From positions 372,001 to 436,000 of the forward strand of contig CAVRXS010000005.1 of the NCBI GenBank assembly GCA_963725275.1: 64,000 nt of DNA. Reading direction: 5' to 3'. The notes under the pieces are model-generated. The model saw only the letters and a list, made by a program, of their open reading frames with translations, had not been told where the DNA came from and did no database searches. This document shows, piece after piece, positions 1-8,472 of the stretch. Origin of the DNA: Bog-756 sp963725275. GTDB lineage: Bacteria > Actinomycetota > Acidimicrobiia > Acidimicrobiales > RAAP-2. A program made the translations under genes and the position numbers. How positions within the stretch are numbered: the first letter of the stretch is position 1; every line of letters starts with the position of its first letter.

Positions 1-440
1 TCGTGCGCACCCCGGCGCGCGTGTCGTCCGAAGCGGTCCTGCGGGTCGACGACGGGGGCGAGTTCACCCCGGCCATCAGCCAGTTCGGTGCCGGGACCCA
101 GGCCGTGGGCACGCCGGCCATCGACTCGAGTTGGACCTCCGACGTCTACCTGACCATCGACTCGATCCCCGCCGCCGGTGGATCCTGGACGTTCGGGGTC
201 GTGGTCCAGCCGATGGTCGTGTGGCTCTGGATCGGGGGTGGGCTGATGGCGGTCGGATCGGTCCTGTCGGCGGTTCCCGGCCGCAGGCGTCGTCCCACCG
301 ACCCGGTCTCGGCCCCCCTGCAACCCGCGTTCCCGCGTGGCCGTGAGGCGTCGGGTCACCAGGAGCCCGCCGACGACGACCGCACGCCGGCCGGTGTTGC
401 GCTCGACCGACTCCCGGTGGGCGCCGGCGAATCGCCATGA
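1..440 (+). CDS. ccmF: CcmF C-terminus (cytochrome c heme lyase), 5' truncated by window edge
   Basis: This is the last ~145 residues of a CcmF/NrfE-type heme lyase subunit, which works with CcmH to attach heme to apocytochrome c outside the membrane. Visible CcmF features are a periplasmic stretch with SDVYLTID, then VVVQPMVVWLWIGGGLMAVGS, the last membrane helix, followed by an arginine-rich cytoplasmic tail. The reading frame is open to the window edge, so no start is assigned. The stop overlaps the next start in an ATGA, showing translational coupling with the CcmG-like gene. The family call rests on the tail and operon context only. Confidence 0.8.
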   Translation, partial: VRTPARVSSEAVLRVDDGGEFTPAISQFGAGTQAVGTPAIDSSWTSDVYLTIDSIPAAGGSWTFGVVVQPMVVWLWIGGGLMAVGSVLSAVPGRRRRPTDPVSAPLQPAFPRGREASGHQEPADDDRTPAGVALDRLPVGAGESP

Positions 441-1027
441 CCGAGCCGCGGGAGCTTCTCCCGTCGTCTCCGGTGCCCGCACGCGGCGGCACCCACACCG
501 CCCGCTGGGTGGGGGTCGGGGTGCTGGTGGTGGCCGCCGGAGTGGTCGCCGTGCTGGCCACCCGTCCGCCCGCGGCGGTCAACGAGGTGCAGAGCCCGCT
601 GGTCGGCGCCCAGGCCCCCCCGGTACGGGGGCTCACCGTCGAGGGCACGCCGTATACCCTGGCCCGCCACCCCGGTTCGTTCGTGGTGGTCAACTTCTTC
701 GCCAGCTGGTGTGAACCGTGTCAGCAGGAAGGACCGGAGCTGGTCAGGTTCGCCTTCGAGCACCACCGTTCGGGGGACGCGTCCATGGTCAGCGTCGTCT
801 TCGACGACACTCAAACGGCCGCCCGCTCGTACCAGGCAACCCTCGGCGCCACCTGGCCGACGTTGGCGGACAACGGGGGAGGGCTCGCCCTCAGCTTCGG
901 GGTGCGCGCACCACCGTCGACCTTCGTGATCGCGCCCGACGGCAGGGTGGTGGCCTACATCGTCGCCCCGGTGACCGCGGCGGACCTCGACGCCGTCATC
1001 GCCCGTGCACAGCGGTCCGGCGCATGA
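437..1027 (+). CDS. ccmG: CcmG/DsbE-like thiol:disulfide oxidoreductase
   Basis: A 196-residue membrane-anchored thioredoxin-fold protein. Residues ~24-41 form one hydrophobic anchor; the thioredoxin domain follows with a WCEPC active site at 91-95 (Cys92, Cys95) and the cis-Pro region at APPSTFVI. In cytochrome c biogenesis this family reduces the apocytochrome CXXCH cysteines before heme attachment. It overlaps the upstream ccmF end and the downstream ccmH start by ATGA, so the three genes are one translationally coupled unit. The family and role are well supported by motif plus neighbours. Confidence 0.9.
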   Translation: MTEPRELLPSSPVPARGGTHTARWVGVGVLVVAAGVVAVLATRPPAAVNEVQSPLVGAQAPPVRGLTVEGTPYTLARHPGSFVVVNFFASWCEPCQQEGPELVRFAFEHHRSGDASMVSVVFDDTQTAARSYQATLGATWPTLADNGGGLALSFGVRAPPSTFVIAPDGRVVAYIVAPVTAADLDAVIARAQRSGA

Positions 1028-2301
1028 GCGGGCGGCGGTTCCCGGTCTGGACGCTCATCGGGGTGGTGCTGGTCGTCGCGCTGATCGCCGGAAGCGGCGT
1101 GCTCTCGTCGACCCCGCCGACCGCCGCCGAGCGTTCCGCGTCCATCGAGTCGGTGATCCGGTGCCCGAGCTGTGAAGACCTGTCGGTGGCCACCTCCAGC
1201 GCGCCGACCGCGGTGGCTGTGCGGGCGACCGTCCGACAGCTCGTCGGTGACGGCCGCACCGATGCACAGGTCGAGCAGTACCTCGAGGCCCGCTACGGGT
1301 CGACCATCGTGCTCGACCCGCCCGCGAGCGGGTGGTCCCTCCTGGTCTGGGTGCTGCCGGTGGCCTGCGGCCTCCTCGCCGCGGTCGCGTTGACGGTCGT
1401 CCTCGTGCGACGGCGCCGGATCGGCGACGGGGACGACCCGGTCGCCGTGGACCTCGACCCGGGTCTCGTGGAGGAACGTCGCGCCTTCATCGCCCGGTCG
1501 CTGGCCGATGCCGACGCCGAGTTCCTGGCCGGCGATCTCTCCGACCGCGACTACCTCTTGCTACGGCGGCGCGACATGCGGCGTCTCGCCGCGCTTGACG
1601 GTGCCGCCCCGACCACCGCGGTTGGGTCAGCTGCGGGTGTCGTCGCGTCGTCGGCACCGTCCGGGGCAGCGGTCGCCGTCGCGGAGCGTCCGGAGCCGGC
1701 GAACGCCCCCGAGGAGCCGCCCGTCACGCCACCCCGGACCCGGAGCCGCCGGAGCTGGTGGTTCCTTGCTGGCGCGGTGGCCTGCTTCGCCGGGGCCCTC
1801 GCCGTGGCCGTGGTCCTCTTCTCGTCCTCCCGCCTCCCCGGGCAGACCGCGACCGGCAGCATCGCCCTGAACTCGGCCCAGCAGACCGAGCGCACCCTCG
1901 ACCAGGCGGCGACCCTCGAGAACGAGGGGCAGGTCGGCGAAGCTGCCCAGCTCTACCAGTCGGTACTGACCGCCCACCCGAAGAACGTGGTGGCCCTGGC
2001 GCAGATGGGGTGGCTCGAATACCAGACCGGGACCCAGGGGGCCAGCGCGTCGCTCCTCGCGGATGCCCGGTCCCTGCTCGAACGGGCGGTCGCGCTCGGT
2101 CCGGGCGACTACGCCGCCCACCTCTACCTCGGGACCGTCCTGCTCGACGAGGACGGCAACGCAGCGGGCGCTGTCGACCAGTACCGTGACTTCCTGGCCG
2201 ACGATCCCCCGCACACCGTGGTGGCCGAGGCCGCAGCAGAGCTGCGGGTGGCCTACGGGCGGGCGGGTGTCGCGCTCCCGCCCCAGGTGCCCGCCGCCTG
2301 A
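1024..2301 (+). CDS. ccmH: CcmH with C-terminal TPR (CcmI-like) domain
   Basis: A 425-residue fusion. Residues ~8-25 are a membrane helix; residues 46-50 are RCPSC, the thioredox/heme-handling motif of CcmH, within RCPSCEDLSVA; a second helix lies at ~103-125. After a Pro/Ala-rich linker a third helix (~245-265) leads to a C-terminal TPR region (NEGQVGEAAQLYQSVLTAHPKNVVALAQMGWLEY and repeats), as in CcmI, which presents apocytochrome to the lyase. Fusion of CcmH and CcmI-like parts is common in actinobacteria. The start chosen is the ATG that overlaps the ccmG stop. Confidence 0.85.
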   Translation: MSGRRFPVWTLIGVVLVVALIAGSGVLSSTPPTAAERSASIESVIRCPSCEDLSVATSSAPTAVAVRATVRQLVGDGRTDAQVEQYLEARYGSTIVLDPPASGWSLLVWVLPVACGLLAAVALTVVLVRRRRIGDGDDPVAVDLDPGLVEERRAFIARSLADADAEFLAGDLSDRDYLLLRRRDMRRLAALDGAAPTTAVGSAAGVVASSAPSGAAVAVAERPEPANAPEEPPVTPPRTRSRRSWWFLAGAVACFAGALAVAVVLFSSSRLPGQTATGSIALNSAQQTERTLDQAATLENEGQVGEAAQLYQSVLTAHPKNVVALAQMGWLEYQTGTQGASASLLADARSLLERAVALGPGDYAAHLYLGTVLLDEDGNAAGAVDQYRDFLADDPPHTVVAEAAAELRVAYGRAGVALPPQVPAA

Positions 2302-2335
2302 GCCGGCTGTCCGGCCCGCGGCACCGTCGACCGGC

Positions 2336-3481
2336 TCACCCCTGCAGGGCCCGGAGCCGACCCACGACGCCGGGGAAGGCGGTCGCGAACGCCTCCACGT
2401 CGTCGTCTGTGGTCGACCAGCCGACCGAGAGCCGCAGTGACCGCTCGCCGTCGACCCCCATGGCCTCGAGCACCGGTGAGGGCTCGAGCGACTCCGACGA
2501 GCACGACGATCCGGAGTGGACGGCGACCCCGGCCTGGTCGAGGCCGAGCAGCACCGGCTCCGCCTCGACACCCGCGACACCGAGGCAGAGGATGTGGCCG
2601 ACCCGGTCGTCGGTCGCTCCGATGCGCGCCACCCCGCCGACGGCCAGGGCCGCCTCGGCCAGCTGTTCGGTCTGACGCCGGGCCGTGGCGGCTTCGGCCT
2701 CCAGCCGGCCGGGCACGGCGAGGGCCGCGGTCGCAGCCCCGAACGCGATCGCAGCCGTGAGGTTCTCGAGACCCGCCCGCCGCGCCCGCTCCTGTTCGCC
2801 GCCGAGGAGCAGAGGGCTGATGCGGAGCCCGCGGCGGAGGACGAGCGCCCCGATGCCCGGGGGACCGCCCAGCTTGTGGGCGGAGATCGACACGAGGTCG
2901 GCCCCGAGGGCGTCCAGGTCGACCGCGAGGTGGCCGGCGGCCACCACCGCGTCCACGTGGACCGGGACGCCGAGCTCGCGACAGCGTGCGACAACCGCGG
3001 CCACCGGCTGGACGGTGCCCACCTCGTGGTTGGCCCACTGGCAGTGCACGAGCGCCGGGAGCCTGCCGTGGTCGTTCTGGCAGCGGGAGAGGGCCTCGTC
3101 GACCGCGGCCGGCTCGATGCGTCCGGCGCCGTCGACGGCGATCGCGACGTCCGGGCCGAGACGGACCGAGGCATCCCGCACCGACGAGTGCTCGACCGCG
3201 GCCAGCGCGACCGGCCCGCGATCCTCGGAGAGGACACCCCAGACAGCGGCGTTGACCGACTCGGTTCCCCCCGAGGTCAGGACGACCTGGCGCGGCCGGA
3301 CGCCGACCAGGAACGCGATCCGCTCGCGTGCCTCTTCGAGCGCCGCCCGGGCCATCCGCCCCTCGGTGTGGACCCGCCCCGGGTCGGCGGTGACCCCGAG
3401 GGCCTCCCAGTCGGCGACCGCGGCCCGTGCCTCTGGCCGCAGCGGAGTGGTCGAGGCGTGGTCGAGGTAGTGGCGGGCCAA
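2336..3481 (-). CDS. Cysteine desulfurase (IscS/NifS-like, class V aminotransferase)
   Basis: A 381-residue PLP enzyme that takes sulfur from cysteine for Fe-S cluster or thiolation pathways. It starts LARHYLDHASTTPLRPEA with a TTG start codon placed 10 nt after the stop of the upstream regulator. The PLP lysine is in SISAHKLGG (about residue 203) and the active-site cysteine in HSGSSCSSE (about 327); the short loop with SSCSSE is NifS/IscS type rather than SufS type. It is downstream of a SufR-like Fe-S regulator on the same strand and is probably controlled by it. Confidence 0.9.
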   Translation of the reverse strand: MARHYLDHASTTPLRPEARAAVADWEALGVTADPGRVHTEGRMARAALEEARERIAFLVGVRPRQVVLTSGGTESVNAAVWGVLSEDRGPVALAAVEHSSVRDASVRLGPDVAIAVDGAGRIEPAAVDEALSRCQNDHGRLPALVHCQWANHEVGTVQPVAAVVARCRELGVPVHVDAVVAAGHLAVDLDALGADLVSISAHKLGGPPGIGALVLRRGLRISPLLLGGEQERARRAGLENLTAAIAFGAATAALAVPGRLEAEAATARRQTEQLAEAALAVGGVARIGATDDRVGHILCLGVAGVEAEPVLLGLDQAGVAVHSGSSCSSESLEPSPVLEAMGVDGERSLRLSVGWSTTDDDVEAFATAFPGVVGRLRALQG

Positions 3482-3491
3482 CGGAGGCCGG

Positions 3492-4250
3492 TCAGACCGC
3501 CGCGGCGCAGGCGTCGTCGCCGCGGGCCCGCGACGACGAGAGCACCACCGGGACCGTGGCGGGGTCGTCCCCGCACAGGCCGGCCAGCAGTCCCTTGACC
3601 ATGCCCCGGTCGACCGCGCAGAGCACCGGGTACCGCGAGGCGGCGTCGCCGAAGGGACAGTTGTCGGCCACCACGGTGGTGGTGGCGCCGTCGTCCTCGG
3701 CATGTGCCGCGAAGCCGTGCGCGGTAAGGGTGTCGGCGATCGCGTGCATGGCCGTGCGCAGCGACCGTGGGTTGTCGCCCGGCGACATCTGACCCGCGAG
3801 GGTGCGCCCGTACTCCTCACCCACCCGCTCGGCCATCTCCTCGGCGGCGAGCGGGCCGAGGAGGTGGAGTGCCTCCTGGAGGAGCAGGACGAGCAGGTCG
3901 TCGCGGCGGGTCAGCAGGTCGAGGGTGGGGTCGTCGCCGACCACCCGGAACCGCTTGGAGGGTCTGCCGGCGCCGCGGCCGCTCGACCGTTCCATCGAGA
4001 CCTCGACGTACCCCCCGGCGGCCAACCGCTCGAGGTGGTGGCGGGCGACGTTGGGGTGGAGCGAGAACTGCGCGGCGACTTCCGAGGCGGTTGCCCCCGG
4101 GTTGGCGCGCACGAACAGGTAGATCTCCCGCCGGGTCGGATCGCCGAACGCCGAGGTGACCGCGGTCACCGCGGCGGCGAACTGGCTGTCCGAGTCGCTC
4201 GTCTCGCCCGGCTGGGCGGTCGCCGCAGGGCTGTCCGGGTCGTGCTGCAC
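3492..4250 (-). CDS. SufR-like Fe-S-sensing ArsR/DeoR-type transcriptional regulator
   Basis: A 252-residue regulator with an N-terminal winged helix (FGDPTRREIYLFVRANPGATASEVAAQFSLHPNVARHHLERL, residues ~35-76) and a C-terminal sensor part with four cysteines at about 198, 211, 226 and 248 (NCPFG, LCAVD, GLCGD, DDACA). This Cys pattern matches the SufR family, which binds a cluster and represses Fe-S assembly genes when clusters are abundant. It uses a GTG start and is divergent from mrp with only 47 bp between starts, so one operator may control both directions. Target genes are inferred from position. Confidence 0.85.
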   Translation of the reverse strand: MQHDPDSPAATAQPGETSDSDSQFAAAVTAVTSAFGDPTRREIYLFVRANPGATASEVAAQFSLHPNVARHHLERLAAGGYVEVSMERSSGRGAGRPSKRFRVVGDDPTLDLLTRRDDLLVLLLQEALHLLGPLAAEEMAERVGEEYGRTLAGQMSPGDNPRSLRTAMHAIADTLTAHGFAAHAEDDGATTTVVADNCPFGDAASRYPVLCAVDRGMVKGLLAGLCGDDPATVPVVLSSSRARGDDACAAAV

Positions 4251-4297
4251 GTCCCCTAGTCTACCGGTGACGCCGAAATTCCCTCAGGAGCTCCTCC

Positions 4298-5467
4298 ATG
4301 TCCATCGACCAGCCCCAGGTCAACGCCGCAGTGGCTGCGGTGTCGGACCCCGAGCTGCGCCGGCCGATCGGTGAGCTGGGCATGGTCGGCGGGGTCCAGG
4401 TCAAGCGGCGGAAGGTGACCGTCGAGCTCGCGCTGCCGGTGGCCCACTATCCACAGGTGGACGAGCTGATCGCCCGGATCCGGCGGGCGGTCGGTCCCCT
4501 CGCCGGTGTGGACGAGGTGATCGTCGAGACCGCCGTCATGGGCGACGAGCCACGCGCCCGGCTCCGGATGCTGCTCAGGGGCGACGCGGTCGACGGGGGG
4601 ACCATGCACGCGGCCGACGAGTCGGGCCACGGGCATGCGGCCCCGCTCGGCCACGAGACGGGCCGGCCCAACCGGTTCATGGACCCCCGCTCGAAGACCC
4701 GGATCATCGGCATCTCGTCGGGCAAGGGCGGGGTCGGCAAGTCCTCGGTCACCGTCAACCTGGCCGTGGCGCTCGAGCGCGCCGGGTTCGACGTCGGCAT
4801 CCTCGACGCCGATGTCTACGGCTTCTCGGTGCCCGGGATGCTCGGGGTGCGGAGCGATCCGCTGATCATCGGGGACCTCGTCGTGCCACCGACAGCCAAC
4901 GGGGTGCGCTGCCTGTCCATGGGGTTCTTCGTCGCCGACGACACGCCGGTCATCTGGCGCGGCCCGATGCTGCACAAGGCGCTCGAGCAGTTCCTGGTCG
5001 ACGCGTACTGGGGTGAGCCCGACTTCCTGCTCATCGACATGCCGCCCGGCACCGGCGACGTGACCCTCTCGCTCGGGCAGTACCTCACCAAGACCGAGGT
5101 GTTCGTGGTCACCACGCCCCAGCCGGCAGCCCAGCGGGTGGCCCAGCGCTCGGCCTACGCCGCACGCAAGCTCAAGCTCGCTGTGCGCGGGGTCATCGAG
5201 AACATGAGCTGGTTCACCGGGGACGACGGCACCCGGTACGAGCTCTTCGGCGCGGGTGGGGGGCAGCTCCTCGCTGCTGACCTCGGGGTGCCCCTGCTGG
5301 CGCAGGTCCCGCTCGCGTCGGCCATCCGGGAGGGGGGCGACACGGGCGTCCCGGTGATCGTGGCCGAGCCGGACTCCGAGATCGCGGCGGTCTTCGCCGC
5401 CCTGGCCGAGAGTATCGCCGGCCTCGGACCGGCCCGCGTGTACCGGCGCGAGCTCACCGTCCGCTGA
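4298..5467 (+). CDS. mrp: Mrp/NBP35-type P-loop Fe-S carrier ATPase with N-terminal MIP18 (DUF59) domain
   Basis: A 389-residue protein. Residues ~1-90 are a MIP18/DUF59 domain; a linker rich in His and Gly follows; residues 141-150 are the deviant Walker A SGKGGVGKSS, with FLLIDMPPGTGD as the Walker B region. Mrp/ApbC proteins carry Fe-S clusters to apoproteins. The CXXC pair near the C-terminus used by many Mrp dimers to hold the cluster is not present; the only visible Cys is in VRCLSMGFF. An AGGAG Shine-Dalgarno precedes the ATG. Its place beside the cysteine desulfurase and SufR-like gene supports an Fe-S role. Confidence 0.88.
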   Translation: MSIDQPQVNAAVAAVSDPELRRPIGELGMVGGVQVKRRKVTVELALPVAHYPQVDELIARIRRAVGPLAGVDEVIVETAVMGDEPRARLRMLLRGDAVDGGTMHAADESGHGHAAPLGHETGRPNRFMDPRSKTRIIGISSGKGGVGKSSVTVNLAVALERAGFDVGILDADVYGFSVPGMLGVRSDPLIIGDLVVPPTANGVRCLSMGFFVADDTPVIWRGPMLHKALEQFLVDAYWGEPDFLLIDMPPGTGDVTLSLGQYLTKTEVFVVTTPQPAAQRVAQRSAYAARKLKLAVRGVIENMSWFTGDDGTRYELFGAGGGQLLAADLGVPLLAQVPLASAIREGGDTGVPVIVAEPDSEIAAVFAALAESIAGLGPARVYRRELTVR

Positions 5468-5477
5468 GGCAGTCCCC

Positions 5478-6872
5478 TCAGCCCCACCCGATCCGGGTCG
5501 GCGGCATGCCGCTCGTTCCGTCCGCTCCGGGGACGACGCCGAGCACCTGGTGGATGGCCAGGCCCCCGTCGTCGAACCCGATGGCCGAGGCCGCCATGTA
5601 GAGCCGCCAGACGTTGGCCCGGCGCAGGCCGACCAGGGCGACGCACTCGTCCCACTGTGCCTCGAGGTTCTCCACCCACGCGTGCAGGGTGCGCGAGTAG
5701 TGCTCACGCAGCGACTCGACGTCGCGCACCTCGAAGCCGGACTGCTGCATGGCCAGCACGACCTTGCCGACATCGATGAGCTCGCCGTCGGGGAACACGT
5801 AGCGCCCGACGAAGGTGTGCGGCCCGAGCGTCGAACCGCCCGGCTTGGAGATGGCGTGGTTGAGGAGACGCCCGGTCGGCGTGAGCAGCCCGCGGAGGGT
5901 GTCGAAGTACTGGGCGGTGCGGGCCGATCCGACGTGCTCGAACATGCCGATCGAGGAGATGGCGTCGAACTGCTCCCCGTGGAGTGCCCGATAGTCCTGG
6001 AGTCGGATCTCGACCCGGTCCTCGAGGCCGGCCTCGCGCACCCGCGCCCGGGCGAGATCCATCTGTTCGCGGCTGAGGGTCACGCCGACGACCTCGGCTC
6101 CGTGGTGGCGCGCCGCGTGGAGGGCCATCGAGCCCCACCCACAGCCGACGTCGAGGAGCCGGGCTCCCGGTCGCCGGTCGAGCCCGAGCTTTCGGCAGAC
6201 CAGCTCGTGCTTTGCCGCCTGGGCCTCCTCCAGTGTCGTCGTCGGTGTCACGAAACGCGCACAGGAGTAGGTCATGGAGGGCCCGAGCACCAAGCCGTAG
6301 AAGTCGTTGCCGACGTCATAGTGGTGGCTGACCGCCCGCGCGTCGCGGGCCGGCGAGTGCCGTCGCCCGGCCGGCCGGCACTCCTCGGGAGGAGGGGGGA
6401 GGGGGGATCCGAGCGCGCCGATCCGCCGCGCCGCGCCGGCGGCACTCGCCAGCGACCGCCAGCCCATCGTGCGCAGATCGCGGCTCGAGCCGTCGCGCAG
6501 CGCGCGGAGTACCGCGAAGACATCGCCCTCGACGGTCACGTCGCCCCAGACGAAGGCGCGGGAGACGCCGAGCTCGCCGGGTGCCCAGAGGATCCGCCGG
6601 ATCGCGTCCGGCGAGTGCACCTGGATGGTCCCTCCGTCGCCGGGGCCGAGGGAGCTGCCGTCCCAGAAGGAGAACCGGACCGGGGGTCTCTCGCCGAACA
6701 GCACGGCCAACATCGGTGCGACGGCCTCGGCCGCACTGCCGAGGGGCGGGGCCGACGACACGGAAGCCGCCCGATCCGCGTCCCGATCCACGACGACCGG
6801 GTGCGGGGGAGTGGGGGTGGCGACCCTGCCAGGGGCCGGTCGGCGGGTCCGTTGCGAGACCTGGGTGACCAT
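5478..6872 (-). CDS. cfa: Cyclopropane-fatty-acyl-phospholipid synthase family methyltransferase
   Basis: A 464-residue SAM-dependent enzyme that modifies unsaturated acyl chains of membrane phospholipids. An N-terminal SCP2-like region with FSFWDGSSLGPGDGGTIQVHSPDA precedes HYDVGNDFYGLVLGPSMTYSCA (CFA synthase signature) and the SAM motif LLDVGCGWGSMALHAA, then ISSIGMFEHVG. The ATG at 6872 is preceded by GAGGAGG about 6 nt away, so the start is firm. It converges with mrp, leaving 10 bp between stops. The substrate chain and whether a ring or a methyl branch is made cannot be told from sequence. Confidence 0.9.
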   Translation of the reverse strand: MVTQVSQRTRRPAPGRVATPTPPHPVVVDRDADRAASVSSAPPLGSAAEAVAPMLAVLFGERPPVRFSFWDGSSLGPGDGGTIQVHSPDAIRRILWAPGELGVSRAFVWGDVTVEGDVFAVLRALRDGSSRDLRTMGWRSLASAAGAARRIGALGSPLPPPPEECRPAGRRHSPARDARAVSHHYDVGNDFYGLVLGPSMTYSCARFVTPTTTLEEAQAAKHELVCRKLGLDRRPGARLLDVGCGWGSMALHAARHHGAEVVGVTLSREQMDLARARVREAGLEDRVEIRLQDYRALHGEQFDAISSIGMFEHVGSARTAQYFDTLRGLLTPTGRLLNHAISKPGGSTLGPHTFVGRYVFPDGELIDVGKVVLAMQQSGFEVRDVESLREHYSRTLHAWVENLEAQWDECVALVGLRRANVWRLYMAASAIGFDDGGLAIHQVLGVVPGADGTSGMPPTRIGWG

Positions 6873-6960
6873 GGCGACCTCCTCGATCGGTGTACCTGAT
6901 ACCGAACGAGCGCATCTTACCGGCGAGCGGCCGCGGACCTCCCGGGTACGAAGGGCCCGT

Positions 6961-6983
6961 CACGGCCCCGGCGCGGGGCCGTG
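6961..6983. repeat. GC-rich perfect hairpin, left of Fic gene
   Basis: A 9-bp perfect inverted repeat (CACGGCCCC / GGGGCCGTG) with a 5-nt loop, not followed by a T-tract. A near-identical element lies at 8435-8458 on the other side of the Fic gene. It could be a factor-dependent terminator, or one half of a duplicated element bordering an inserted segment. Confidence 0.6.
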
Positions 6984-7107
6984 GGTCAGTGTGAATCGGG
7001 TTCGCCCGTGATCCGCTGACTGCGACCCGTACACTGGCGAAGCTGTGGCGATCTAACGAGCACTCAGAAGCGGCAAGGCGTACAGCGAGGGTCCGCTGGT
7101 TTTCCTG

Positions 7108-8304
7108 CTAGATCCCATCAATGATCGACATGACGGCCCTAGCGCCGAAAACGCGGTCGTAGGCACGCCCCGTCGTCTCTTCGAGTACTCCGATCTCAAC
7201 AAGGTGGTTGACGATGTTTGTTGCGGCGGTCGGGGTCAGATCGTGCTGAGTTGTGATCTTCGCGATCGTCGTGAGCGGAGTTTGGGAAAGGTTGTCCAGT
7301 ACGTCGTAGATCGCCCCGGCCCAACGCCGCTGATTGATCTGTGTGCGTGCCATTTCGATCCAGTCGTTCAATCTCTCCACACCAAGGAGCAGTGCGGCGC
7401 ACTGCTGCACGATCGCACGACAGAAGAACTGCACCCATGGATTCCAGTCCCCGGTGCAACTGACTGCGAGCAGTTCGTCTTGGTACTGGTCTCTGTGCTT
7501 GAAGAACCAGGGGGAGATGGTGATTGCCGGGTGTCGAATGATGCCAGAGCGGAGAAACTGGAGAACGATGGCCAAGCGCCCGATCCGGCCGTTGCCATCA
7601 CGAAAGGGATGCAACGTCTCGAATTGGTAATGCGCTAGAGCGGCCCGCAGTACGACCGGCCAAGAGTTCTCCGCCTCGACCCAGGCGGCCCAACTATCCA
7701 AGGCTGCTTGAAGACGGTCATCTGCTGGGAGCGGAACAAAGCGAGCGTCATTGATCGGTGCCTCCCGTTGCCCGATCCAGACCTGTTGGCGACGGAGCCG
7801 CCCGAGATCACTGGGGGGATGTTCGACGTCGCTGAACATCTCGCCGTGAGCATCGTTGAGGAGGCCGACCGTGATCGGCCGGTCGCGAATCTCACCGAAC
7901 GATCGCCACGCCGCGGACAGGTATCCAAAGATCTCGCGAGTTTCCGCAGATCTTTGCTGAAATCCCGGCAACTGAGCTTCGAGTACGTCCGTCAAATGCC
8001 CGTATGTCCCTTCAAGGGCGGAGGTATCCAACGCCTCTCGATAGAGGGCGGGCCAGATCAGCAGGCCAGGATCGCTCAACTGGGTGCACGCCTGATCCAA
8101 TCGGGAAAGCGCGGCGGAGGCATCAGCCACAGCCCCGACTGATTCCATGGTCAGGCCGTCCACCTGCTCTGGCAGCTGAGAGGGCATGAAGGCAAAACAC
8201 GCGTAGGGCCCATACCTGGCGTCGGTCCCCTCGATCGGCACGAGACGGCCAACTGGGCTCTGGTTGAGAAGATCTGCGTCCACGAATGATAGTCTAGATG
8301 CCAA
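7108..8304 (-). CDS. Fic-domain protein (probable AMP-transferase) with built-in inhibitory helix
   Basis: A 398-residue Fic protein. Residues 232-240 are HPFRDGNGR, the complete catalytic motif with its essential His, so it should be able to transfer AMP or a related group to a target protein. Residues 94-99 (TSALEG) fit the [S/T]xxxE[G/N] inhibitory motif of self-restrained Fic proteins, and the C-terminal ~80 residues look like a winged-helix domain (TTIAKITTQHDLTPTAATNIVNHLVEIGVL). Base and codon use are less GC-rich than all neighbours and the upstream DNA is AT-rich, which suggests recent transfer. The start may be the TTG at 8304 or the GTG at 8283. No partner antitoxin gene is visible. 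Confidence 0.88.
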   Translation of the reverse strand: MASRLSFVDADLLNQSPVGRLVPIEGTDARYGPYACFAFMPSQLPEQVDGLTMESVGAVADASAALSRLDQACTQLSDPGLLIWPALYREALDTSALEGTYGHLTDVLEAQLPGFQQRSAETREIFGYLSAAWRSFGEIRDRPITVGLLNDAHGEMFSDVEHPPSDLGRLRRQQVWIGQREAPINDARFVPLPADDRLQAALDSWAAWVEAENSWPVVLRAALAHYQFETLHPFRDGNGRIGRLAIVLQFLRSGIIRHPAITISPWFFKHRDQYQDELLAVSCTGDWNPWVQFFCRAIVQQCAALLLGVERLNDWIEMARTQINQRRWAGAIYDVLDNLSQTPLTTIAKITTQHDLTPTAATNIVNHLVEIGVLEETTGRAYDRVFGARAVMSIIDGI

Positions 8305-8434
8305 TCACTTTACTTACAGACGTGTCATTACCAGTCATATACATGATCTAGCACTTCAGAATAGTAGTCATAGGCTTATGTACTTGGATTGCTCGAGCAG
8401 AATAGCTTTGACACCTGGCACAACCAGACTGATC
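8305..8434. other. AT-rich non-coding stretch upstream of the Fic gene
   Basis: About 130 bp that are strikingly AT-rich for this window, with TATACATG, TAGTAGTCATAG and similar stretches. No ORF on either strand is convincing. It probably holds the Fic promoter and marks the edge of acquired DNA. It ends at the hairpin at 8435. Confidence 0.5.
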
Positions 8435-8458
8435 ACCGGCCCCGGCGCGAGGGCCGGT
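8435..8458. repeat. GC-rich hairpin, right of Fic gene
   Basis: An 8-bp inverted repeat (ACCGGCCC / GGGCCGGT) with a CGGCGCGA loop. Its core reads almost the same as the hairpin at 6961-6983, differing by a few single-base indels, in the same orientation. The two bracket the Fic gene and its AT-rich flank. Confidence 0.55.
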
Positions 8459-8472
8459 GCCATGCTGGGACG

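Noticed and set aside
4256..5773. 505-residue minus-strand ORF over mrp
   Set aside because: Composition is His/Asp/Glu/Gly/Arg-rich without domains; the mrp reading on the plus strand is unambiguous.
7108..8430. Fic gene as part of a toxin-antitoxin pair
   Set aside because: No small upstream antitoxin ORF is seen, and the protein carries its own TSALEG inhibitory motif.
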